From Metellina segmentata (Eukaryota > Arthropoda > Arachnida > Araneae > Tetragnathidae): a stretch of 64,000 nt of DNA. The notes beneath the pieces are model-generated. The model searched no databases. It was not told where the DNA came from and saw nothing but the letters and a program-made list of their open reading frames with translations. Within the stretch, counting starts at the first letter, position 1. The number at the start of each line of letters is the position of its first letter. The position numbers were made by a program, and so were the translations under genes. The stretch is from contig OX375875.1 in assembly GCA_947359465.1 (NCBI GenBank), positions 10,819,038-10,883,037 on the forward strand. Direction: 5' to 3'. Positions 14,101 to 26,100 of this stretch are shown in pieces.

Positions 14101-17100
14101 TTCCATCTTGTGACTGCCACATCTTTGTGTAATATACTTATGTGAGTTATAACATTTTTTTCATTGTATCAAATATTTAGTGTTTATTTTGGACGGCTAT
14201 TTTACCACTTTATCCTGATTGGGATGAATTCAGATGATCCGAAATAAGTTTGATTTATGCTCTTGTATAACTTCTGTCTTCTTTTCTTGTAACGCGTTTT
14301 TTCCAACGAATTCTGCGTGTTATTAAGAATACTTTTGAGCATATGAATATGTTTTTACTAATTCAGTATATAACTTGCAGATTATGATCACGAACAATCA
14401 GGCTAAAGGAGTAATATTCGACTTTGAAGGACAAACACGGAAAGTAAAGGCTCGCAGGGAAGTTATTCTGTCAGCTGGTGCAATCAAATCTCCACATATT
14501 CTCATGCTGTCTGGAATAGGTCCCAGAGAAGAGCTAACGAAGCACAAGGTATGCCATGAAAAGGATCCTACTTAATTGCATCATTATCAATCCTATCTAG
14601 CGAAGAATCTAATGTAAACAATATAATTTGAAACTTTGGTTATCTCGATGCTCTTATTATCTCTATTATACAATTCGCCGCTGGTTGGCTTTCCGGCTTA
14701 GAAACAGCGAACCTGAATGTAAATCGAAATGTTTTAACCTGAATGTAAATCGCACTGAAAACGCAACTACTCTTATAAAACATTAGTATTTAATCTTTAA
14801 ACATATCGCACCCCGGCAAAAAAAAATGACACAAGTCAAAAAATAAAACTTTTGATGTTATGTCATTGAAAAAGATGTATGAGGTGCCCCAGCGTGTTAT
14901 ATTACTATTCTATAGAATATAATCGAAGTTAACACCATAAATACTTAACTAAAATTTAAAAGAAGCTTATTCTATTTTAATAAAAGTTTTATAGTGTCCT
15001 TTAAGTTGATGTTTCTCGAATTCTGCAATTTTGAGTTGTGTCACTTTTTTGGCCGGGGTGCGATAGGTGGAATCCTACGCTTCAAATTTTCTTTTCTTTG
15101 GAAAAATAGTTCAAAAACAATGCATTGCAAATGGGTTTTTGTACTATCAAGATTTTAAGGGGAAATTTATGTATGTACATACGATTGCATTTAGTTAACA
15201 TAAGTGGTGGAGAATTAACGTCCAACTGAAGCAACACAGCGAGCAATTGTCGGCGGTGCGGGATCAATCCCGAAGAGAAAGATACAAGGACACCTCGTAT
15301 TTTTGAAACACGGTCAGATAACTAGGTCAACACCTGAGCTGGTACCCTACTCACCAAACTTTTACACCCGCCATCATGAGGACGTTTAAGGCCACGACAG
15401 ATTTAACGTGCACTAGCTCCCACGCGCGCGAAGGTCTTTGTTTGGAAAGCGTTTCGAACTCGCAAAACCTCCATTTTCTAATCCACGACTCTACCAACAG
15501 AGCTTCCGCGGCACTTAAAGAATGAAACAATAAAAATTTTTATGAATCTTTAAAAAATTTCTATGAAAATTACATCACAAATCTTACCAAATAATACTTA
15601 ACGCAGCTCACAGTCAGTGATATAGAGTATTTACAGTTATTTACATACTCAATAAATATTTGATCTGGTCTCCATATGAGTATGACTATTGCCAAGGTCA
15701 CATCTTTGGTAAAAATGACTACTCAATCACTTTGTGTTATGACTCTTTTAACATTGAACATATTTTTATACAAACAAATTATAAAGTCCTCGAAATCTTC
15801 CGCTGTAGATGCTTCCTATTCAGCACTTAAGAATATACGGTGAATTGTGATAAATTTAATCTGATTGCATGCTTCGACTTGGAATTCTGTAAATTGTGAC
15901 TACACTATGCCAAGTATAGATAGGCGTAGTAGAAATAAATATATAACTAGGACAAAAATGATCAAATACGCATCTCTACAAAATAATATGTCACATATTT
16001 TGTATTTTAAGTACTGTATTTCTAGACACCCATAATGAATAATCATTCGAAGGTTATGTCAATTTTTTTCCTGTTAATGTTGTGGTAGCAACTATTTTCA
16101 GATTCCTGTGATATCTGACCTTCCTGTGGGACATAATTTGCAAGAACAGTGGGGAGTCTTGGTGGATTTCGAACTAAGTGATAGGATCAGGTCCTTTTCT
16201 GAAAAACAGAAGGACTCCTACAACATATGGAGGTATATACTGACCAAAACAGGTGAATAGTTCTAGTGTTCTAAGAAACTAGTATAAAAGTTGTAATAAA
16301 AACTGTTTTAAATTCGTATAATGTTTATTAATGTATCTATACATAAATACTTTTTAGCAGAGGAAACCTTCCTTTTAATCTCCTGGTGCCAACGGGTAAA
16401 ATTTAGGGAGGTCGAAAAAAACACCTTCATATACTGTGTGTTTTCAGTATTCTTTACTCCCCGCTTAACGACCTACAAGTTTAATGACTGCTCGAACTTA
16501 AGATCAGCTCTCAAGCTCATGAAATCCTTTTTCTTAAGCCGATCTTTTGATTCCCTCAGCAGTCATTTCCTGTGATGACTACTAAGTTATTTTCGGGGAC
16601 TTCGGTAAGTTATTATCCAGAACTTTGGAGCCCCAAAATTCTGGTCAATGACAAATGTGTGCAAAACTTTTTTCTTTCAAACAGAATTAATGAAAACAAA
16701 AAAGCTCCTCGTTTATCGACCAATTCGCTTAACGACCTAGGCGCAGTCACGGAAAATCTATCGTTAAGTGCGGCGAGCAAGTATTTTGCTTGCACAGATA
16801 ATTACCAATATTATGGATATATTCGTATCCGTTATTCCTCACGTTGGAGTGGGAAATCATAAAATGCAGGAGTCCAAGCTGTTTGAGACCCAAGAAAATT
16901 TGCGAAAGGGGTTGTAATCCAGCTACAGTGGTGAATTTCTTCAGGACCCCTCCGCTCAACACACACACTTCGAAAATTTTTCATTTGCTTTTTAATAGAG
17001 AATGCCCATTACTCTGATGTCCCTCAAATGGACATTCTTGGGAGCACTTCTGGTTTTAAGCTATAAAACGATTGGAAGGTGCAAGAAGTTGCGGCCCAAG

Positions 17101-20100
17101 GAGTTGACACCTGTGCATCTTCATATAGCATTACTCTTTAATATATATTCAAAGCTCTTATATACGAGAAATAAATTGCTTCAAAATATGTTCATGATTA
17201 TTCTCAGGGCCTTTGACTTCTCTTTCTGGAACTACCAATATGGCCTTCCTCAACAAAAATGGTCTTCAGAGCCCAGGGGATTACCCAGACTACCAGTTAT
17301 ATTTTGGTGAAGGAATTCACTCACTTGTCAAGGACAAACTGAGGATTAAATCCCAGGTAAACTTCTGAGTTATACTAATCTTTAACTTTTGGTAGAAATC
17401 ATTGAAAAAGAAAAATACATGCTTATGCTCATTTGAGTTTCCATTTTTTTCATTGAGCGTTTATTATCCATGTAACAGGCTATAAATATCACTTTCAAGT
17501 CAAAGGTCTATAAGCATGGAGTTTTTATCACATATTCTCCACCTTATGTTTTATTATTTTCAACTCTTTTGCCAATATCAACAGAAACTCTCATTTTACC
17601 TGCAATGGAACGATAATTTTCCATATCAATTAGGGAAGCAACAAAATATTAAGTTTGATAATTATATATTATAGAAGTCATACGTTGTAGTGTAGTGTTG
17701 CCGCTTTATTGAAGACTATACACTGTATCGTCTGGTGTACTGGTGACGGGGACGTACAGAAATAAACACTCAAACTTGATATCACACCGGATTTATTGGT
17801 ATCGTAAAATATGCGATTCTAGGCCGCAAAGGATCTCCTATTTACCAATATTCGCTACACCTAAGACGGACGTCCTAAATCTGACCGGAATGGTTGTCTG
17901 GTAGCACAGGACTCTGTCTCTATATAGATCAACTAGGGGGCTCCGTCCCATGCTCGCTTACGCTCGCCAACCAACAACTATCTGAATAATTCGTATTATC
18001 CTGATTTCACTTTCCGGTACATGACGTCACAGAGAGGGCTTCGCCCCCTGCTCGCTTACGCTCGGCGACCCCGGGGATTGCTACGCAATACCGTTTGGTT
18101 TGCTTCGCAAACCAATACTTCTTTCGCAAGTGATTTCACTTTTATTTGCTTTAACATTTAATGCACCCAAACTAATAGCCGCATCAGTAAAAAATCTTCT
18201 GCATCTAGTTCCCTGTACAATTTTAAGTAAACCGTGTTAATCTCCAAACTTTACGATCTGTACTTTGTCGGTGAACTGTCTGAGAACAGAGGGAAAAAAG
18301 AGAGCCTTTTTCCTCGCCAAATTAAAATAAATTGTATGACCAACTTTTGATCGCATCCACACACACACACAAATTAATTATTAACCTATTTAAAAAATAA
18401 TAGTACCGTAAGAAAGAGTACATTCTGAAGTATACTGCGATATTTTAAAAATTAAAAACTAATAGTAATAAGATATAGATTCGGCAGTTTTAAAAAAAAA
18501 GTAACAAAAATGTCCCGATTGTTCCCGAATTTCAAAAAAATATTATCAAGAACCAAATTGAAATATCAAAAAAAAAACTCGACGAGCTGCACAAATTTAC
18601 GTTGAGAGGTACTCTTTAAAAAAAAACTCAAGGCTAAAGACTGAAAATTTGTTTGTGTTTTGCTCACTCGAGGAAGAAATTTCGCTTCTTCAATTTTGAC
18701 ACTTAATAAACCCTAAACTAATAGCCGCATCGGAATAAAATCTTAATAATCGTCCAGGGAATACGATGAAGAACAAACCATGTTAATTTCGTTTTTTTCC
18801 GATCAGTACTTTGTCGGGAAACCGTCAAAGAATCGAGCTAAACAACCCAGTTTTCAATCCTGCGGCGGCGGTAACTTTTTTTTAATATAGTGAGATATAG
18901 GCCTATATAGAGACGGCAAAGTCTGCCTCCTCTTGAGGCTTCCAGGCCTGCGATTCCGAACAGGGCGTTCGGATAAAGGGGACTCCTTGCTCTGTGTGCA
19001 CGACACGTCCTGTCTCATGGTATGCACGAGTGATTGTGTCAGTAACTTGCGAAGCAAAATTTTTATAACGGTACTTTTTTTATTTAAAAATAAAACATCG
19101 ACAAATACAAACATCGATGTTGCAAAAACATCGACCTCAATACATCGATGTTTTATGTTTCGAAAACATCGACATCCATGTCGCATCCCTAGTCTAAAGT
19201 AAACACGTTTCCTTCTATAAAATATTTATAAAAAATAGCGCGAAATGAGTACATGCGTCATTTCACGGTTATGTGTGCATAGTTGGGCTTCGGTGCCGCA
19301 GTGGCGCCGTACGTTGAAAAACCGGATGTGTGCACCTGGCGTAAGGTGACAAACAAGGTCCATGTTCAAGTAGCAAGTCCCCGATCGATGGTATTCGATT
19401 TGCCTTTTCGACTCGACTTCGTGTGAGGACATTGCAAAGTCTTTGTCCCTTATTCTCGTCTTTGTTTTACCACCATGTTGGTGACAAGCTGGCACCTGAT
19501 CCTAGGAGGGGGGGGGGGGGTGGCACTCAGATTTACAATCCGTCGACTTGATGGATGAATGTCTCAACCATTCTGAAGGGCAATTCCCAACCACTTCGAC
19601 GTCCAGGCTCCACGTAGAGAATGTGGGTGGTCGAATGTCACAACACAGTTGGTAACATTTTCATTTATCCTCTCTTTGGTAGATATATGAGAAAGTTTTT
19701 ATCCATGAATCATAGGCACTCATGATATCAATCTGGAGGGGGTATATTTTCATCGTAAGCTCTTTATTTGGTGGGGTGATTTAAAAATTTCTTTGAAATA
19801 TGGACTCTTTTTAGAGTGTGTGTTACCTAGAAATTAGTTTTAGAGTTTGCTACCTACAGACTTGTTTTTTAGAGTGCGTTACCGAGAGACTAGTATTTTG
19901 TGTGTTACGTATAGACCAGTTTTAAAGTGACTATTCCAAGACGAATATAAGCTGTATTGAAGGATCATGGAACCGACGTTTCAAAGAAATATTAAAAGTT
20001 TCAATTATCTTATCCAACCCCAGTAAATGAGAAATGGAAACCCTTTTTGTAAACGGGCTATAAGTAATGAATATATATGTTTATTGACTGCGAAGAGATA

Positions 20101-23100
20101 ATATCAAAGCACCTTTAGGTATTATTTTTAAAGAAGCAATCACTAGATTAAATAAGAATGTTTTTTGCTTTTTATGCGTTATGGGAGGGGTTTAACCCCC
20201 ATAGACCCTCCCTCCACGTATATGCGCTCCTCGCTGCATCCCGAACTAACGAATGGGTATCTGTATGGTCGTTGGCTTTTGTCCCGAACTTTCGTTGGGT
20301 CACTCTCCAAGGACTTCATCACTACTCTCGACAATCCAGAGAAAATCCCCCAGCTCTGCTCATAAAAAGAAGCCAAACCATAATTCTGCAGGCACTTGAC
20401 CACCCTCGATCGCATAATAACAGCATGTATTGGAATTAGAATACGGCATATTTATGACGTAGAGTAAGAATTTATAAAACAGACTTACTCTGATTTTAAA
20501 TAATCCTAATGAAATTTCAGCATTCGAATTTGCCTTCTATATCAAAAAGTATATATGTATTTTAAAAAATTTATCTTCTTAAATTGCGTTTTTAAACTTT
20601 GTAAAAACAAACTGTGTGACCGTGTGCTGAGAAATTCCTCCTTGAAGCGGGCGAACGAGCGACAAACTCTCATTACACTCACAAACATTTATTAATCTAA
20701 TTTACATTACGTGGACACAACACATATACTAATAACAGAACCTTTCATAACTACCCGACATAACGGACGCTACGACGCGTCTTCATTCTACGCCGCCGAT
20801 TAACTCCCTGACCTCCTTAGGGTGTCCTTGATCGGAGCAGGGGTGAGATTTAGTTTTGGTTCTCACTTTTAGTTCGGAGGTTTATAGCTCTGCAGCTGAC
20901 GATGCGCTATAGTTCACTTGTTACAACTGTAGCTTTTAAAAAACAATAATAACGCTTTGTTTCGATGAATTGTCAGCGCATTTCAATGATACATACAAAA
21001 ATCGAATGTTGTAGCTCCCGATCATTACATTTTTCGTTAGTGTTCTTATTTCGACTGGGAAAGGATTGCAGAAAATGCAAAGTAATATAACGGAGAAACA
21101 GTGCAAAACTAACCTAAGCATAAAATTGTTGCAAGAGCATCGTTTCATTATTATTTCTTGTATTTTCTTGCATTCATTATGTTTTCAAACTGTACTTTCA
21201 GTATCACCAGGTTATTTACAAGCCCTATGACAATAAGCCTTTTTACTGGTGCTTGTCTCAAATTCTGCACCCAAAGGGAAGAGGCATGGTCTTTCTTAAT
21301 TCTTCGGACCCGTACGATTATCCTTTGATAGACCCAAAGTACTTCTCCCATCCCGAGGACCTCAATATTGTTGTTGATGGTAAGAACTGTTTATCGTATC
21401 TCCAAGAGTGTGTGTGTGTGTAACACAGTTCCTAGAATGCGTGCAACAAATGTATGAACTTTACAACATGACTATACAAAATTTCAGCTCTTGTCTCTCT
21501 GCTAAATTCCGTCTTTTTTAAACTTTAACCCTTCTTTGCATAATGGTGGAAATTTCCATCATAACATTGAATGCCCAAAAATTATATAAAAGAACAAGTT
21601 CACTTTAAGTTGATTGTGTCTGGATACCTTTTTAATGTCCATTGCATAAAAAAAACATAGCTGTCAAAAATAATCAAGTGTCACTATCAGTAAAACGAGC
21701 TTGAAGTTGTCATTCCGCTGTTTGTTGTAGTTGCAATAAACGTATGATTTCGTTTTTTATTTTGTTTTATTATATTTGAGTTTTTATTGCTGAAAAAGTG
21801 AAAATGAGTGAAAGAAAGATTTGTAACATGTGTTTCTGTTATTTTTAGAGCAATTTCTGAAAAAGTTTGCGTTTAATTTAAAAAATACCAAATGATACCA
21901 TCATATTGTTTTTTGCTTAATTTATACTGTAAATATATACTAAGATTTTTTTTAACCATTTTTCCTTTAATTTTGAACATGAATTATATCACCTTGATTT
22001 ATTTCACCAATAAAGAAAAAATCATGCAAAGAAGGGTTAAACTACAGCCGGAACAGCAGTTGTACCTTGATCGCGCAAAGGAAGAATTTAGACTACGGCC
22101 AGTACAGTAGCTCTACCTTGAAAGCTATAAGAATCAAGTCAAGAAAGAATTTAGATTATGCCCGGGCTGCAGTTGGTTCATGAAAGTTGTAAGAATTGCG
22201 CGAAGAATGAGTCAGGCCAGTTTTATCTATAGCAGTTGTCAAAAGGTTAAGCAAGAAATAGTTTAAAATAGTGATGGTCTGTAATATGCTTAAAAAACTA
22301 TCAGGCGGAAAAAGATGACAAAGTTTTCATTTCATATAAGTCGGTCCCAATCGATTTTCATCAAAATATGTGAGTGTTACTATTTTTTTGTAGAACTAGG
22401 GGGCTCCGCCCCCTGCTCGCTTACGCTCGCCAACCCCCGGGGATTGCTGCGCAATCCCATTTGGTTTGCTTCGCAAACCAACACTCCTGTCACAGATACC
22501 ATTTGGTTTGCTTCGCAAACCAACATTACTTTCACAGAGTGAAACTATCTGAATAATTCGTATTATGCTGATTTCACTTTCCGGTTCATGACGTCACAGC
22601 GAGGGCTTCGCTGCGTCTCGCTTACGCTCGCCGACCCCGGGGATTGCTACGCAATCCGTTTGGTTTGCTTTCTCAAACCAATACTTCTTTCGCAAGTGAT
22701 TTAACTTTTTTTTGCTTTAACACTTAATGCACCCTAAACTAATAGCCGCATCAGTAAAAAATCTTCTGCATCTTGTTCCCTGTACAATTTTAACTAAACA
22801 TTGTTAATATCCAAACTTTACGATCTGTACTTTGTCGGTAAACTGTCTTGAAAACAGAGGGAAAAAAGCGAGCCTTTTTCCTCGCCAAATAAAAAGAAAT
22901 CGTTTTTATGGCAATTGTTGCTACGATAAATTTGATATCTGGCAAACCCGATAGTCAAAAGTGTAACCCACTACTGCTTTCGGAAGCAGCTATGCGAACT
23001 GAAAAATACGAAATTTGTGTCACCAACTTTTGATTGCATCGAATTTATTTATGAACCAATTTTAAAAATAATTGTACCGTAAGAAAGAGTATATTCTGAG

Positions 23101-26100
23101 GTATACTGCAATATTTTTAAAATTAAAAACTAACAGTAATACTATACAGATATGACCATTTTAGTTTTGTATCGGAAGTTACGATCTGAAAGTTCCGAAA
23201 ATTGTATGACCCACTTTTATTTGCATCGATTTTATTTATTAACCAATTTGAAAAATAATTGTACCATAAGAAAGAGTGTAATGTAATGTATTCAGTGATG
23301 TTTTCAAATTTAAAAAATAATGGCTTTTGCCGTAGACAAAACGGTTTTAACAATAAGTAGCGAAAATATCCAAAGATTCCGAATTTTGTATGACGAACTT
23401 TTGATCGCATCCAATTTAATTATTAACCGATTTCAAAAATAATAGTACCGTAAGAAAGAGTATATTCTGAGGTATACTGCTATATTTTAAAAATTAAAAA
23501 CTAATAGTAATTAGATATAGATATGGCAGTTTTAAAAAAAAGTAACAAAAATGTCCCGATTTTTCCTGAATTTCAAAAAAATATTATCAAGAACCAAATT
23601 TAAATTTAAAAAAAAACTCGACGAGCTGCAAAAATTTACGTTGAGAGGTACTCTTAAAAAAAAACTCACGACTGAAGACTGAAAATTTGAATGTGTTTTG
23701 CTCACTCGCGGAAGAAATTTCACTTCTTCAACTTTAACACTTAATAAAACCTAAACTAATAGCCACATCGGAAAAAAATCTTAATAATTATCCAGGGAAT
23801 ACGATGAAGAACAAAGCATGTTAATTTCATTTTTTTCCGATCAGTACTTTCTCGGGAAACCGTCTAAGAATCGAGCTAAACAACACAGTTTTCAATTCTT
23901 CGGCGGCGGCGGCGGCGGCGGCGGTAACATTTTTTTAATATAGAGAGATATCAGTTTAGACTGAAAAGTGACTTGAACCTTGATCCTTTAGATTTGATTT
24001 GAATATAAACTTAAAATTTAGTGTCAGGCGCAATTGGGGAAATTAAGAAGTTTGTTGGCAATTTGATACGAAGGGGGTTTCCGTAGCACTCAATATTGCT
24101 TCATACAGTCTAGCTTTATGCAGTGGATACTAATAAGTATTAATCTACGTATGATCAAAATGATTTTATCAGAACTTCTTATTCTAGTATCTATACGCAG
24201 TTAGTGTTCCCTTAACTATAATATTTTACTATTAATGGGGACGCTGTAACCCGGTTGAAAGAGTAGAGGATTAGTAATCGGCGGGTCGCGAGTGCAAAGC
24301 TCTATCCAACCAAAGAATGTCGTGTCCTTGAAGCTGTGCCATTCTCTTCGGGATGGATCGCGGATCGTCGCCAATAGCCCATTGTATTGCTCCTGCGTGG
24401 GGCTAATTCAATTACCTACACTACCCTACTATAATGGACCGGACAGCCAGATGTGATAGCATAAGGGAAAGAATACATGCTTTAATTGGGAGATGGTCCC
24501 CTACTCGTTGCAATTATACTAGTAACTATTTTGGGCATACTTTCAACAAGGGTTTGATACAAAGCTACGGGTATTTGTGTCCATTCCTGCTGCAAGAATG
24601 TCGCTAGCTCAGCTGTAGATTGCGGATGTGGTTCCCTGGTCCATAAGCGTCGCTCTAACGCGTCCCCCAAATGCTCTATGGGGTTTAGTTCGGGACTCTG
24701 AGCAGGCCAGGGAAGACGTTTTACATCCATATCTCGATACCACTGCTTGACAGAGTCTGCAACATGACAGGGAGCTTTGTCGTCCTGGAAGTAACATTCG
24801 TCCTTTCCATAAAATTGCCAGAGTGTAGAAAGAACCTGTTTGTCCAAAATGTCCATGTAGATGTCGGCGTTCAATTGACCAGGAACAGCATGCAAAGGTC
24901 GCAGGCCATACCACGAAAAACACCCCAAAACAAGTACCATATCATATTGCAAATCCTCTGGCGTCCGGTCCATTCTTGTAGGGTAGGGTATATATTTTAA
25001 GATTAATGAGGATTCCTTACACTTCATGGAGCGTAATTTTCGTTTCCTTACAGGTATGAGAAAATGCAAACAGATCGGCACAAGCGAGCCACTGAAGAAA
25101 ATAGGATCGAAGCCCTTCAGGACAGTGTATCCAGGCTGCGAAGATAAGGCAGGCGATGACGACAAATACTTCCGATGCATCGCGAAGAGTATCATGATCA
25201 CTTGCAGCCACCAAGTGGGAACAGTCAAAATGGGAAGTGCAGATGATCCACAGAGCGTTTTGGATCCTCAGCTTCGGTGGGTTAATATTACGCGTTCACG
25301 TTGTTTTCCAAAAATTGTAAATTTCTCATGCAACAGGTATTTTTATCAGTAAAAATAAATGTTGATTTCACTAAAGACTATACAATATAACATGGATATT
25401 TGGTGGTTTATATATATATAGTTACGGTACAGCTTCAGTCTACGTTTATAGCGGTGGCAACGGCCTTGGTATTTTTTTTTTTGGTGCACTTTTAGTAGCG
25501 AGTTAAAGCAGGTTAAGGCAACACATCTGTATTACGGTTATTGCGGTTTCAATGGCAACCTCGGCAAGTGGAAATTTTAAATTTTCATTTTCAAATATTC
25601 TAGAAAGTTCTTTCAAAATCCGTTAAACTGACGTTTGATTTCAGAAGTTTATTTGAAATAATTTTTTCCTTTGCGACTTTAGAAGAGAAGACAAAAAAAA
25701 AAGCGGTAAGGCCGTTGTCAACGTTATAAACGTAGACTGAAGCTGTACCTTTCTTCCATAAGCAAACAGACGATTCTCTTTACCCTACTAGTGGTTTTGA
25801 TGAGTTATTACTTCTACCACGATCGGACTAATTTTGTTGATTACAAGATATCTTACCTCGATATTTTCCAATTTTTTTTTTATGGTAAAGAGATCAAGAT
25901 CTTGACAGTTTTCTTATAATAACGAGATATTTCGTCCATCAATTTCTGGTTAGTTTCGATAATGACGAGATACTTCGGCGAGACAGCCGCCAGGAGGGAT
26001 CATTCAATACTGAACCTCTAGATCAGGGATGGGCAAACTTTTTCGGTCGTGGGCCAAAAATCGAAAAAAAAAGTTTGGCGGGCCAAGATAAATTTTTCTA

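Noticed and set aside
17697..17876. Possible solo LTR (TGTAGTG...CTACA)
   Set aside because: No matching target duplication, no second copy, no internal retroviral-type sequence.
20158..20439. 93-codon frame in GMC intron 8
   Set aside because: No recognised domain, overlapping frames on both strands of similar length, no splice or expression evidence.
25017..25228. N-terminal extension of the minus-strand transposase over 25000-25228
   Set aside because: This part is exactly antisense to GMC exon 10 and has no transposase similarity.
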